Assembly (NCBI RefSeq): GCF_017526105.1
Contig: NZ_CP071839.1
Location: forward strand, 4,084,001-4,148,000
Reading direction: 5' to 3'
Source of the DNA: Streptomyces cyanogenus
Lineage (GTDB): Bacteria; Actinomycetota; Actinomycetes; Streptomycetales; Streptomycetaceae
DNA: 64,000 nucleotides
The notes below the pieces were generated by a model. The model was not told where the DNA came from, did not search any database, and saw nothing but the letters and a program-made list of their open reading frames with translations. Within the stretch, counting starts at the first letter, position 1. Every line of letters starts with the position of its first letter. The position numbers and the translations under genes were made by a program. Below are positions 27,338-35,379 of this stretch, in pieces.

Positions 27338-28079
27338 CGTTGAGCCTCCTGCGCGCCAGCACCGCCTCGGCGAGGACCAGGTCCAGGGGGCGGGTGACCT
27401 TGAAGGCCTCCTCGTGACCGGGGACGGCCACGACCGGCACCCCCAGCTGCTCCACCATGCCCGCGTCGTCGGTGACGTTCTCGGTGACGCTCTCGTGGGC
27501 GCGGACCAGGGTCTCCCGGTCGAAGCCCTGCGGGGTCTGCACCGCACGCAGCCGGGAGCGCTCCGGGGTGGCGACGACCGGCTCGGGGTCGCCGGCCACG
27601 GCCGCGGGCTCGACCTCCTTGACCGTGTCGGCCAGCGGCAGCGCGGGCACCACGGCGGGGGCGCCGTCGCGTACGGCCTCGATGACCGCGTCGACCGTGT
27701 CGACCGGGACGAGCGGCCGGGCCGCGTCGTGCACCAGCACGATCCCGTACCGCGGCGGCAGCGCCTCCAGGCCGAGCCGGACCGACTCCTGGCGGGACTC
27801 CCCGCCGGGGACGACCAGGAAGTCGGTCCGCTCGGGCAGCGCGTGCGCGTCGAGGAGGGACTTGACCTCCGCGGCGCCCTCCGGCGGTGCCACGACGATC
27901 ACCAGCGAGACATGGCGGGACGCGGCGAGGGCCCGGATCGCATGGATCAGCATGGGGGTGCCGTTCAGCGCGCGGAGCGCCTTGGGGGCGCCCGGACCGA
28001 GCCGCACGCCCCGGCCGGCGGCGGGAATCACGGCGGCGACGGGGGTCTGCGCGGGCGTAGGACGTGATTCGTCAGACAT
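27327..28079 (-). CDS. ispD: 2-C-methyl-D-erythritol 4-phosphate cytidylyltransferase
   Basis: A 250-residue cytidylyltransferase that couples CTP to MEP, the step before IspE/IspF. The nucleotide-binding motif is VIPAAGRGVRLGPGAPKAL, followed by VVPGGESRQESV, VLVHDAARPLV and QTPQGFDRE, as in the family. An acidic insertion, VKEVEPAAVAGDPEPV, is present. It is encoded 278 bases downstream of carD on the same strand and overlaps ispF; carD-ispD-ispF order is conserved in actinobacteria. Confidence 0.96.
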   Translation of the reverse strand: MSDESRPTPAQTPVAAVIPAAGRGVRLGPGAPKALRALNGTPMLIHAIRALAASRHVSLVIVVAPPEGAAEVKSLLDAHALPERTDFLVVPGGESRQESVRLGLEALPPRYGIVLVHDAARPLVPVDTVDAVIEAVRDGAPAVVPALPLADTVKEVEPAAVAGDPEPVVATPERSRLRAVQTPQGFDRETLVRAHESVTENVTDDAGMVEQLGVPVVAVPGHEEAFKVTRPLDLVLAEAVLARRRLNDGF

Positions 28080-28357
28080 CGGATCCTGTCAGGTTTGTGT
28101 GCTCGACCTACGTGGGTATGGCCTGGAGGAGTGCCGGGCGCGACGCCCTGACCGGACCCTTTCCGTGACTCTGGTCGAGCCAGCCGCCCGGGCCCGGCAT
28201 CTCAAGTATCGGGGGGCTTTCCGCAGGCTTCCCCGAAGAGCACCCGCTGCGGGGACGAACATGCCGCAGCGCCCGGCGACAGGATCAGTGTCATCGGGCA
28301 CCGCGGCATTTCACTGTGCTGAGCGTGCCGGAAGCGAAGGTTCGCTGCCGCTGCGCG

Positions 28358-28840
28358 TCAGGAGGCGAGCACCTCGTCGAGCAGGGCCTCGGCCTTGTCC
28401 TCGTTCGTGTTCTCCGCGAGAGCCAGCTCGCTCACCAGGATCTGGCGGGCCTTGGCGAGCATGCGCTTCTCACCGGCGGACAGTCCGCGCTCGCGCTCGC
28501 GACGCCACAGGTCACGCACGACCTCCGCGACCTTGATGACATCGCCGGAGGCGAGCTTCTCCAGGTTTGCCTTGTAGCGACGGGACCAGTTCGTGGGCTC
28601 CTCGGCGTACGGCGCGCGCAGCACCTCGAAGACCCGGTCGAGCCCGTCCTGCCCGACCACATCACGCACGCCGACGAACTCCGCATTGTCCGCTGGCACA
28701 CGCACCGTGAGGTCACCCTGGGCGACCTTCAGCACCAAGTAGGTCTTGTCCACGCCTTTGATCTGACGAGTTTCGATGGCCTCGATCAGCGCGGCCCCGT
28801 GATGGGGATAGACCACGGTGTCGCCAACCTTGAACGTCAT
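28358..28840 (-). CDS. carD: CarD-family RNA polymerase-binding transcription factor
   Basis: A 160-residue essential-type regulator that binds the RNA polymerase beta subunit and stabilises open promoter complexes, chiefly at rRNA and housekeeping promoters. The N-terminal RNAP-interacting Tudor-like domain spans residues 1-55 (MTFKVGDTVVYPHHGAALIE). The C-terminal DNA-binding helical domain includes NWSRRYKANLEKL and DLWRRERERGLSAGEKRML. Length and sequence are very close to mycobacterial CarD. GAAGGGGTACCTGTCAC precedes the ATG at 28840. A 620-base non-coding region lies upstream. Confidence 0.96.
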   Translation of the reverse strand: MTFKVGDTVVYPHHGAALIEAIETRQIKGVDKTYLVLKVAQGDLTVRVPADNAEFVGVRDVVGQDGLDRVFEVLRAPYAEEPTNWSRRYKANLEKLASGDVIKVAEVVRDLWRRERERGLSAGEKRMLAKARQILVSELALAENTNEDKAEALLDEVLAS

Positions 28841-29464
28841 GTGACAGGTACCCCTTCCGTGGCTATCCAGGGTAACACGGATACGGCGTCTTCTGAATGG
28901 CGTTTTCGCAGGTCAGGGCATATCTCGGGGCTTGACAACAGCAACCGGAACGTGCTGCGGGGAGTCCTCGGAAGCGGGTATTCGCAGGTCGGAGGGGCTC
29001 TCCGGGCAGGGTGAAACGCGTACGTTACACACCCCGGGAGGTGGTTCCAAGGGGCGGAACATCCCGATATGTCCGATCTCAAGCGTACGACTTCCGCTAC
29101 TCCGTTCGGTGGCCGCAGGCGGATGTGAGCCGATTCCAAAATTGATCAACCGTCCCCGGACGGGTGCTCCGTGATCAATATCGGGAAGGTCGCGCATTCC
29201 TCCACAGAAATTTCGCGAGGCGCGCCGGAGGCGTGTTGAGAGGCGTCACGGTCGCGTTATGTGAATGACGGACGAGCGGTTCCGCAATGTCACCGCGGAG
29301 TCACTCGGGCCCCGCCGGGTACCCCCACCTGGAGGGAAGCCCGGGGCTCGGGGAGGGTCGGGTGCGAGCGCCCGGGAACGGCTCGGTAGCCTAAGGCCGC
29401 TGACAGACACTTAGGGCGGCTTTATTAGGGGAGCCGCCCGCGCGTTCAAGGAGTTGCCGCCGCC
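28841..29464. promoter_or_regulatory. 624-base non-coding region between divergent carD and a lipoprotein gene
   Basis: No convincing gene is present. On the plus side a TAGCCT -10-like element (29389-29394) precedes the lipoprotein gene. Its leader holds a stem-loop GGGCGGCT / AGCCGCCC (29414-29421 with 29432-29439, ten-base loop) ending 25 bases before the GTG start. Base composition is visibly lower in G+C than the flanking genes, as expected of a long promoter region. No SigR or PHO box could be assigned with confidence. Confidence 0.55.
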
Positions 29465-30142
29465 GTGAGCAGCAGCCTTCGACGCGGCGCCCTCGCCGCC
29501 TCCGCCATCGTCTTCTCGATCGCCTCGCTCGCCGCCTGCGGCGCCGGAAACGACTCGCAGACCCTGCAGATCAAGCCGGACAACGCGGCGACCAGCGTGG
29601 GCGACATCAAGATCCAGAACGCCCTGGTCATCACCCAGCCCGACCTGCACGCGACCGGTCCGGCGGTGATCTCCGCGACCCTGTTCAACTCCGGCCGCAG
29701 CGACCAGACGCTCCAGTCGGTCACCGTGGAGGGCAACGGGACGTCCGCCGAGCTGAAGCCGGCCAAGGGCCAGAGCCTGACCGTTCCGGCGGGCGGCTCG
29801 CTCATCCTGGGCGGCAAGGACAACGCCTCCGCGACCCTGCCCAGCGGCCGCGAGGCCGTCCAGGACGGCAACGCGCAGAAGATCACCTTCACCTTCAGCA
29901 AGACCGGCAAGGTGAGCCTGAGCGCCTTCGTGGTCCCGGCCACGAGCTACTTCGACAAGTGGGGCCCGACCGAGATCCCCTCGGCCTCCGCCGGCAGCGG
30001 CGCCCCGGGCGCCACCCCCTCGGGCAGCGCCTCCGGCAGCGGCAAGCCGCACAAGGGCCACGGGGCGAGCCCCTCGGCCACCGCCTCCGAGTCGGCCGTC
30101 ACCCCGAGCGACTCGGCCTCCCAGTCGGCCGCCGGCCACTGA
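29465..30142 (+). CDS. Secreted lipoprotein, DUF461/LpqE-like
   Basis: A 225-residue protein. The signal peptide ends in the lipobox SLAAC (Cys25), so it is probably lipid-anchored on the outer membrane face. The mature domain (residues about 40-165) is a beta-sandwich like the DUF461/PCu(A)C-related LpqE proteins: NALVITQPDLHATGPAVISATLFN, SLTVPAGGSLILGG and ITFTFSKTGKVSLSAFVVP. The expected copper-binding Met/His cluster is not obvious. A Ser/Gly/Ala-rich tail of about 55 residues with GKPHKGHG follows. The GTG at 29465 has AAGGAG about ten bases upstream. It converges on phoP across the repeat array. Confidence 0.82.
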   Translation: MSSSLRRGALAASAIVFSIASLAACGAGNDSQTLQIKPDNAATSVGDIKIQNALVITQPDLHATGPAVISATLFNSGRSDQTLQSVTVEGNGTSAELKPAKGQSLTVPAGGSLILGGKDNASATLPSGREAVQDGNAQKITFTFSKTGKVSLSAFVVPATSYFDKWGPTEIPSASAGSGAPGATPSGSASGSGKPHKGHGASPSATASESAVTPSDSASQSAAGH

Positions 30143-30219
30143 CCGGCGACGCGAGCCGTACGCCTGGAGGGCGGCACCCCGCACGGGGTGCCGCCCTCGG
30201 TCGTGTCGGGGCGGTACGG

Positions 30220-30325
30220 CCCACGGCTCGAACTCGTAGCCCAGCCCCGGACCGTCACCAGGGAGCGCGGCGCGCCCGGGTCCGGCTCGATCTTGGCGCG
30301 CAGGCGCTCGACGTGGACGTCGACG
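30220..30325 (-). pseudogene. phoP tail copy A (most diverged)
   Basis: This copy encodes a variant of the last 33 PhoP residues on the minus strand. The first recognition-helix Lys has become Glu (HVERLRAKIEPD), Tyr has become Ser (APRSLVTVRG), and a one-base deletion shifts the frame before the GLGYKFEP end. The stop codon is lost. It has no start codon, so it is a non-functional fragment unless reached by readthrough. Confidence 0.9.
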
Positions 30326-30413
30326 GAGCTCTCCCCCACGCAACCCCTCGCACCGGTCCGCGGGCTTCGGGATGCAGCGCCGGACTCCGCCCGGCAGCCG
30401 AGGCGTACCCGGT

Positions 30414-30518
30414 CTACGGCTCGAACTTGTAGCCCAGTCCCCGGACCGTCACCAGGTAGCGCGGCGCGCCCGGGTCCGGCTCGATCTCGGCGCGCAGGCG
30501 CTCGACGTGGACGTCGAC
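30414..30518 (-). pseudogene. phoP tail copy B
   Basis: An in-frame copy of the PhoP C-terminal 33 residues with the stop codon retained. Both recognition-helix lysines are changed to Glu (HVERLRAEIEPD against HVKRLRAKIEPD in PhoP); the wing GLGYKFEP is unchanged. It has no promoter or start of its own. It differs from copy C by only a few bases, indicating a recent duplication step. Confidence 0.9.
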
Positions 30519-30607
30519 GGAGCCCTCCCCCACGCAACCCCTCGCACCGGTCCGCGGGCTTCGGGATGCAGCGCCGGACTCCGCCCGGCAGCCGAGGCGT
30601 ACCCGGT

Positions 30608-30712
30608 CTACGGCTCGAACTTGTAGCCCAGCCCCCGGACCGTCACCAGGTAGCGCGGCGCGCCCGGGTCCGGCTCGATCTCGGCGCGCAGGCGCTCGAC
30701 GTGGACGTCGAC
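30608..30712 (-). pseudogene. phoP tail copy C
   Basis: This copy is nearest to the functional gene. It has the same two Lys-to-Glu changes as copy B, an intact wing sequence and stop. It starts 90 bases beyond the real phoP stop, so it lies in the phoP 3' untranslated region. Homology with phoP ends abruptly at the GTCGACGTCCAC junction, which marks the duplication breakpoint. Confidence 0.9.
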
Positions 30713-30801
30713 GGAGCCCTCCCCCACGCAACCCCTCGCACCGGTCCGCTGGCTTCGGGATGCAGCGCCGGACTCCGCCCGGCAGCCGAGGCGTACCCGG
30801 T

Positions 30802-31482
30802 CTACGGCTCGAACTTGTAGCCCAGCCCCCGGACCGTCACCAGGTAGCGCGGCGCGCCCGGGTCCGGCTCGATCTTGGCGCGCAGGCGCTTGACGTGGAC
30901 GTCGAGGGTCTTGGTGTCGCCCACGTAGTCGGCGCCCCAGACGCGGTCGATGAGCTGCATGCGGGTGAGCACCCGGCCCGCGTTGCGCAGCAGCATCTCC
31001 AGCAGGTCGAACTCCTTCAGCGGGAGGTCGACCTTGGAGCCGGCGACGGTGACCACGTGCCGGTCGACGTCCATGCGGACCGGGCCCGCCTCCAGCGCGG
31101 CCGGGGTGACCTCCTCCGGCTCGCCGCGCCGGCGCAGCACCGCGCGGATGCGGGCGACCAGCTCACGGGAGGAGAACGGCTTGGTGACGTAGTCGTCGGC
31201 TCCTATCTCCAGGCCGACGACCTTGTCGATCTCGCTGTCCTTGGCGGTCACCATGATCACGGGGACGTTGGAGCGGCCGCGCAGCTGGCGGCAGACCTCG
31301 GTGCCGGGCAGACCCGGCAGCATCAGGTCGAGCAGGACCAGGTCGGCGCCGTTGCGCTCGAACTCGTCCAGGCCGTCGGGGCCGGTGGCCGCGACGGCGA
31401 CCTCGAAGCCCTCCTTGCGGAGCATGTACGACAGGGCGTCGGAGAAGGACTCCTCGTCCTCGACGACGAGCACTCGGGTCAC
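30802..31482 (-). CDS. phoP: Phosphate response regulator PhoP
   Basis: A 226-residue OmpR-family response regulator that activates phosphate-starvation genes and represses secondary metabolism. The receiver domain (1-120) has the acidic pocket E8-D9, phosphoacceptor Asp52 (LVLLDLMLPG), T79 (MVTAKD) and K101 (VTKPFS). A winged-helix DNA-binding domain (about 130-226) ends with the recognition helix DVHVKRLRAKIE and wing GLGYKFEP. The GTG at 31482 overlaps the phoR stop as GTGA, so translation is coupled. GGAGG is about nine bases upstream. The 3' end is followed by three degenerate copies of its own tail (see repeat entries). Confidence 0.97.
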   Translation of the reverse strand: MTRVLVVEDEESFSDALSYMLRKEGFEVAVAATGPDGLDEFERNGADLVLLDLMLPGLPGTEVCRQLRGRSNVPVIMVTAKDSEIDKVVGLEIGADDYVTKPFSSRELVARIRAVLRRRGEPEEVTPAALEAGPVRMDVDRHVVTVAGSKVDLPLKEFDLLEMLLRNAGRVLTRMQLIDRVWGADYVGDTKTLDVHVKRLRAKIEPDPGAPRYLVTVRGLGYKFEP

Positions 31483-32726
31483 GGAAGGACCTCCGGGGCG
31501 GGAAGCGGTTCGTACGGGGATGAGTCGGTGCCGGCCTCGTCTTCGAGGTCCGGGTGCTGCTGTGCGCGGTCGCGGGCCGCGCCCGCCTCCGGCAGCCTGA
31601 GGGTGAAGGTGGAGCCCTGGCCTTCGGCGCTCCAGACCGTGACCTCCCCGCCGTGCGAGGCGACCACGTGCTTGACGATGGCGAGACCCAGACCGGTGCC
31701 GCCGGTGGCCCGCGACCGGGCCGGGTCGACGCGGTAGAAGCGCTCGAAGATGCGCTCCTTGTCCTTGTCCGAGATGCCGATGCCCTGGTCGGTCACGGCC
31801 AGCTCGATCATGTCACCGCCCGGCGCGGACACCCGGCGGGCGGCCACGCCGACGCGGGTGCGGGCCGGGGAGTAGTTCACGGCGTTCTCGACCAGGTTGC
31901 CGAGGGCGGCGGCCAGCTGCCCCCGGTTGCCCCAGACGTGCAGGTCGGCCGTGCCTCCGGCGGCGATGGTGATCTGCTTGGTGCCCGCCTGGTGCCGGCA
32001 GCGGTCGACGGCCTCGGCGACCAGCTCGTCCACCCGGACCGGCTCGGCGTCCTCCAGCGGGTCGTCGTTCTGCACCCGCGAGAGGTCGATCAGCTCCTGC
32101 ACCAGGTTGGTCAGCCGGGTCGCCTCGATCTGCATGCGGCCCGCGAAGCGCTGTACGGCCTCGGGGTCGTCGGAGGCGTCCATGACGGCCTCGGACAGGA
32201 GGGAGAGCGCGCCGACGGGCGTCTTCAGCTCATGGCTGACGTTCGCCACGAAGTCGCGTCGTACCGCCTCGATACGGCGGGCCTCCGTCAGGTCCTCGAC
32301 CAGCAGCAGGACCAGGCGGGAGCCGAGCGGGGCCACGCGCGCGGAGACGGCGAGCGCCTCGCCGCGCCCGGTGCCGCGCCGGGGCAGATCCAGCTCGACC
32401 TGCCGTATCTCCCCGTCCCGTCTGGTGTCCCGAGCCATCTGGAGCATGGGCTCGACGGCCAGCTTGCCGCCGCGGACCAGCCCGAGGGCGTAGGCGGCGG
32501 AGCTGGCCTTGACCACGGCGTCGGCCTCGTCGAGGACGACGGCGGAGGAGCGCAGCACCGACAGCACGGTGTCCACGCCGGGCGGGAGTACGGGATCAGT
32601 GTGCAAGGAAGTCCTGGTCGGTCGCTTCTGGTCGCGTTCGCTCCAGCGGAACGCCAGGACGGCGATGACACCGGTGAGCGCCCCGGCGATCGCTGCCGCT
32701 GCGGCGACCGCCGCGTTCACGTCCAT
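31479..32726 (-). CDS. phoR: Phosphate sensor histidine kinase PhoR
   Basis: A 415-residue kinase with one N-terminal membrane helix (AAVAAAAAIAGALTGVIAVLAF), a PAS-like region (about 55-150), the H-box FVANVSHELKTPVGALSLLSEAV with phospho-His near residue 166, N-box NLVENAVNYS, and G-boxes DQGIGI and GTGLGLAIVKHVV. Streptomyces PhoR senses phosphate limitation and phosphorylates PhoP. The C-terminal tail after LRLPEAGA is acidic and Pro-rich. It is transcribed with phoP and divergent from phoU; the shared intergenic region carries PHO boxes. Confidence 0.96.
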   Translation of the reverse strand: MDVNAAVAAAAAIAGALTGVIAVLAFRWSERDQKRPTRTSLHTDPVLPPGVDTVLSVLRSSAVVLDEADAVVKASSAAYALGLVRGGKLAVEPMLQMARDTRRDGEIRQVELDLPRRGTGRGEALAVSARVAPLGSRLVLLLVEDLTEARRIEAVRRDFVANVSHELKTPVGALSLLSEAVMDASDDPEAVQRFAGRMQIEATRLTNLVQELIDLSRVQNDDPLEDAEPVRVDELVAEAVDRCRHQAGTKQITIAAGGTADLHVWGNRGQLAAALGNLVENAVNYSPARTRVGVAARRVSAPGGDMIELAVTDQGIGISDKDKERIFERFYRVDPARSRATGGTGLGLAIVKHVVASHGGEVTVWSAEGQGSTFTLRLPEAGAARDRAQQHPDLEDEAGTDSSPYEPLPAPEVLP

Positions 32727-32799
32727 GTCTCCAGGTTAGGCATGGGCCACGACATGACCACAGCCGCGGAGGACCGACCTCGGACACTCGTCGCCCAGA

Positions 32800-32832
32800 G
32801 TTCACCTTGGAGCCAGTATTGGTTCATTTGGG
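32800..32832. promoter_or_regulatory. PHO box (PhoP operator) between phoR and phoU
   Basis: Three contiguous 11-bp direct-repeat units: GTTCACCTTGG (32800), AGCCAGTATTG (32811) and GTTCATTTGGG (32822). The outer two match the Streptomyces PHO-box unit (G(T/G)TCAYYYR(G/C)G type); the middle one is weak, as is common. The operator lies 74 bases from the phoR start and 74 from the phoU start, consistent with PhoP control of both divergent transcripts. Confidence 0.85.
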
Positions 32833-32906
32833 GTGGCGGAAACAGACGCGTGCGGGGCAGAACGTGGGAGCGTGGGGACCAAGCACGCCAATGAGAGGGA
32901 ACCCTG

Positions 32907-33596
32907 ATGCGGGACGCGTACCACGAGGAACTGGACTCGATCGGCGACGGTCTGGTGGAGATGGCCCGGCTGGTCGGCTCGGCGATCGGGCGCGCCACGA
33001 CCGCCATGCTGGACGCCGACCTGAAGCTGGCCGAGAGCGTCATCGAGGCCGACCAGAAGGTGGACCAGCTCCAGCACGACCTGGAGGCCCGGGCGATAGC
33101 GCTGCTGGCCCGGCAGCAGCCGGTGGCGACGGATCTGCGGATCGTCGTGACGTCGCTGCGCATGTCCGCCGACCTGGAGCGCTCCGGCGACCTCGCCCAG
33201 CACGTGGCGAAGCTGGCGCGGCTGCGCTTCCCGGAGCGGGCCGTTCCGAACGACCTGCACGCCACGATCCTCGAGATGGGCCAGCTCGCGCAGCGCCTGA
33301 TGGCGAAGGCCGCCGAGGTCATCATCACCAAGGACGTCGACCTCGCGCTCCAGCTGGAGCAGGACGACGACGAGATGGACCTGCTGCACCGCACCCTCTT
33401 CCAGCACCTGATCGACGACCGCTGGAAGCACGGCATCGAGACGGCCGTGGACGTCACCCTGCTGGGCCGCTACTACGAGCGGTACGCCGACCACGCCGTG
33501 GCCGTCGCCAAGCGCGTCGTCTACCTGGTCACCGGCGAGCACGCGGACGATCTCCAGCAGGACATCCAGCCGGTGACGGGCGTCGAGGGCGCGTAA
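32907..33596 (+). CDS. phoU: Phosphate transport/signalling regulator PhoU
   Basis: A 229-residue helical protein with two PhoU repeats: residues about 10-100 (MARLVGSAIGRATTAMLDADLKLAESVIEAD) and 115-210 (MGQLAQRLMAKAAEVIITKDVDLALQLEQDDDEMD). The E/D-x-x-x-D metal-binding motifs of the family are present. PhoU modulates PhoR and the Pst transporter in other bacteria. In streptomycetes phoU sits divergent to phoR-phoP and is PhoP-dependent (family knowledge), which the PHO box supports. The ATG at 32907 has GAGAGGGA about seven bases ahead. Confidence 0.95.
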   Translation: MRDAYHEELDSIGDGLVEMARLVGSAIGRATTAMLDADLKLAESVIEADQKVDQLQHDLEARAIALLARQQPVATDLRIVVTSLRMSADLERSGDLAQHVAKLARLRFPERAVPNDLHATILEMGQLAQRLMAKAAEVIITKDVDLALQLEQDDDEMDLLHRTLFQHLIDDRWKHGIETAVDVTLLGRYYERYADHAVAVAKRVVYLVTGEHADDLQQDIQPVTGVEGA

Positions 33597-33727
33597 CCCC
33601 TCCTGGAGGGGAGGGCCGGGGCGTCGCCGGGTGCGGTGCGCGAACGCCTCCGTGCGCCGTTGATGCGCCCGGCGGAACGGGCATGGAATGGATGAGGGCA
33701 TACCTGCCCAAGGTCTAGGAGGGACCC

Positions 33728-33883
33728 ATGGCCGAATCCCCCAGCACCACGCCCGACCCCACGCAGGAGCGCGAGACCGAGCAGCCCGCCGAGATCAGGA
33801 GCCTTCCGTTGTTCGGCGCGTGCGGCTGCGGCTCCGGATGCGGCTGCGGGTGCCAGTCGGGCAACCCGTGCCAGTGCGGCTGA
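33728..33883 (+). CDS. mtpA: Small metallothionein MtpA
   Basis: A 51-residue protein starting MAESPSTTPDPTQERE. Its last 22 residues are mostly Cys and Gly (FGACGCGSGCGCGCQSGNPCQCG), with eight cysteines in CGC/CGCGC patterns suited to binding soft metals such as zinc, copper or cadmium. GGAGGG precedes the ATG at an ideal distance. It follows phoU by 131 bases. The S. coelicolor gene in this place is mtpA, described as PhoP-influenced; that identity is from memory, the Cys pattern is seen here. A 30-bp palindrome that probably acts as terminator follows at once. Confidence 0.88.
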   Translation: MAESPSTTPDPTQERETEQPAEIRSLPLFGACGCGSGCGCGCQSGNPCQCG

Positions 33884-33891
33884 ACGACACC

Positions 33892-33921
33892 GGGCCGGTG
33901 TGAACGCGTTCACACCGGCCC
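33892..33921. terminator. 30-bp perfect palindrome after mtpA
   Basis: A perfect 15-bp inverted repeat with no spacer, arms GGGCCGGTGTGAACG and its complement, begins nine bases after the mtpA stop. It is followed by TTCGCC. It is probably a terminator hairpin; being uninterrupted it could also serve as a protein site. Confidence 0.75.
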
Positions 33922-34015
33922 TTCGCCGTACCGGATGCCCCTGCGGCCCGCCGGGCGCAGCATGGACGTGAGCGGGTGGGGGGCAAGAACCGGCGAGAAC
34001 AGGAGGTGTCGGACC

Positions 34016-34264
34016 ATGGCCAAGTTCATGGACATACACCGCGGCATGCAGGGCATCACGGCCGACCAGCTGCTGGAGGCGCACCAGGCCGACCTCGCCA
34101 TCGAGAAGGACGAGTCCGTGCACTTCGAGCACGCCTGGGCGGACCCGGAGTCCGGCACCGTCTACTGCCTCTCCGAGGCCCCCTCGGCCGACGCGGTCCA
34201 GCGCGTCCACGAACGCGCCGGCCACCGCGCGGACGAGGTGCATGCGGTACCGCTGGAGGCCTGA
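34016..34264 (+). CDS. DUF4242 nickel-binding-type small protein
   Basis: An 82-residue protein with a ferredoxin-like fold expected from its DUF4242 sequence: MAKFMDIHRGMQGITADQLLEAH, HFEHAWADPESGTVYCLSEAPSADAV and ERAGHRADEVHAVPLE. The S. coelicolor protein of the same length in this locus (SCO4226) was reported as a nickel-binding protein; I recall this and have not verified it. The many His/Glu/Asp residues fit metal binding. AGGAGG lies about nine bases before the ATG. Its position next to mtpA makes a small metal-handling pair. Confidence 0.88.
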   Translation: MAKFMDIHRGMQGITADQLLEAHQADLAIEKDESVHFEHAWADPESGTVYCLSEAPSADAVQRVHERAGHRADEVHAVPLEA

Positions 34265-34289
34265 GGGCGAGGGGCGGGGGCTGAAGGCG

Positions 34290-34336
34290 AGGTCCGCCGA
34301 CGGGGTCTGCGGGGAGGTCCGCCGACGGGTCTGCGG
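34290..34336. repeat. Tandem duplication of about 23 bp
   Basis: AGGTCCGCCGACGGGGTCTG... is repeated from 34290 and 34315 with a single G difference. It lies in the intergenic space between two convergent genes and has no visible coding role. Confidence 0.8.
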
Positions 34337-34427
34337 CGTGATCCGCGGGCGCCGTCTGCGGGCGGGGGCGCGCCGGCAGGCTCTCGCGTCCCTACGGCCA
34401 TTTCGTACGGGCCGGACGGCGGGGGTC

Positions 34428-35243
34428 CTAGGGCCACGCGGGGTCGCCGCCGTACGCCTCCGGGCGGAAGCTCAGCCGGCGGGCCAGTACCTCCCGGGCC
34501 ACCTGGCTGACCGTGCGGCCGTCGGCGTACGCGCGGGCGCGCAGCCGGTCCAGGGCCTGGGCGGGGTCGACGTCCAGCTGCACCATGACCATGCCCACCG
34601 CCTGGTAGACCTCGGTGTGGCCGGCCTCGGAGGCCGCCACCCAGGTCGCCACCACCTCCTCCGTGTCCTCGTCGCGGCCGCCGCAACCGCTGATCCGGAG
34701 GTTCGTCAGCGCGAAGGTGACCGCGTCCCGCACCCACAGCGCGACCCTCAGATCGGGCGCCGCGAGCCCGCCCACCTGCTCGCTGTAGAGGTCGAGCGTG
34801 CCGATGGCCGCGCCGGTGACGCCGAGCGGCAGGGAGAACACCGCGCGGGCGCCGAGCGCCACCGCCTCGTGCGCGAAGATCGGCCAGCGGCGGGCGTCGG
34901 GGCCCCGGGTGAGGTCGGCCGCGAGGATCGGGGCGCCCCGGTCGAGGGCGTCCTGGCAGGGGCCGTCGCCCAGGGTGTACTGCAACTCCGCCAGCCGCGC
35001 GGCGACCCGGTCGCTGGCACACCAGGTCACGCGGATGCCGGTGCCGCCGGAGATCGACACCGAGGAACCGGTGACCGGCAGCAGCCGCACGCACGCCGCG
35101 CACAGCGCGCCGGGCACCGCCTGCGGGTCGTCGGCACGCCGGGCGGCGGCGTCCAGCGTCTCGCGGACCCTCAGCCGTACCTCGGCCTCGGGCGGCCCGC
35201 CGCCGCCGGCCGACGGTCCGTACTTCTCGGGCGGCATGCTCAT
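34428..35243 (-). CDS. GAF and ANTAR domain transcription antitermination regulator
   Basis: A 271-residue protein with a GAF sensor (about residues 20-180: VSISGGTGIRVTWCASD, YTLGDGPCQDALDRGAPILAADL, GAAIGTLDLYSEQ) and a C-terminal ANTAR three-helix RNA-binding domain (about 200-255: VYQAVGMVMVQLDVDPAQALDRLRARAYADGRTVSQVA). ANTAR proteins bind paired RNA hexaloops to prevent termination, usually in response to a signal. The target RNA is unknown. The ATG at 35243 (MSMPPEKYGPS) follows GGCGGGGG; a GTG at 35282 would add 13 residues. A single DnaA-box-like TTATCCACC lies just upstream. Confidence 0.87.
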   Translation of the reverse strand: MSMPPEKYGPSAGGGGPPEAEVRLRVRETLDAAARRADDPQAVPGALCAACVRLLPVTGSSVSISGGTGIRVTWCASDRVAARLAELQYTLGDGPCQDALDRGAPILAADLTRGPDARRWPIFAHEAVALGARAVFSLPLGVTGAAIGTLDLYSEQVGGLAAPDLRVALWVRDAVTFALTNLRISGCGGRDEDTEEVVATWVAASEAGHTEVYQAVGMVMVQLDVDPAQALDRLRARAYADGRTVSQVAREVLARRLSFRPEAYGGDPAWP

Positions 35244-35379
35244 CACCCCCGCCGCAGCACAGTTATCCACCGAATAATCCACTTATGTCCTGATGTCGGG
35301 TTCCCAGGACACGGGAAGTAACCGGTGGGCGGCGAAAACGCCTTGCGGAAGACCTCCCTGATCGCCTTTCCTCACCACC

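Larger units (their letters stand above)
30220..30906. repeat. Tandem array of a 194-bp unit derived from the phoP 3' end
   Basis: Four head-to-tail units: the genuine phoP tail (30802-30906) and three extra copies. The phoP-derived parts begin at about 30220, 30414 and 30608, with periods of 194, 194 and about 193 bases. Each unit has about 105 bp matching the last 33 codons plus stop of phoP, then about 89 bp of spacer (starting CGGAGCCCTCCCCCACGC on the plus strand and ending at the next tail). The copies differ by scattered substitutions, so they are not a simple assembly duplication. The array fills the space between phoP and the convergent lipoprotein gene. Confidence 0.95.

Noticed and set aside
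30188..31737. Plus-strand frames across the phoP repeat array
   Set aside because: They are antisense shadows of the PhoP tail repeats; their apparent repetition only reflects the DNA array.
35263..35271. DnaA-box-like TTATCCACC
   Set aside because: A lone copy without a cluster or other origin features; not evidence of a replication origin.
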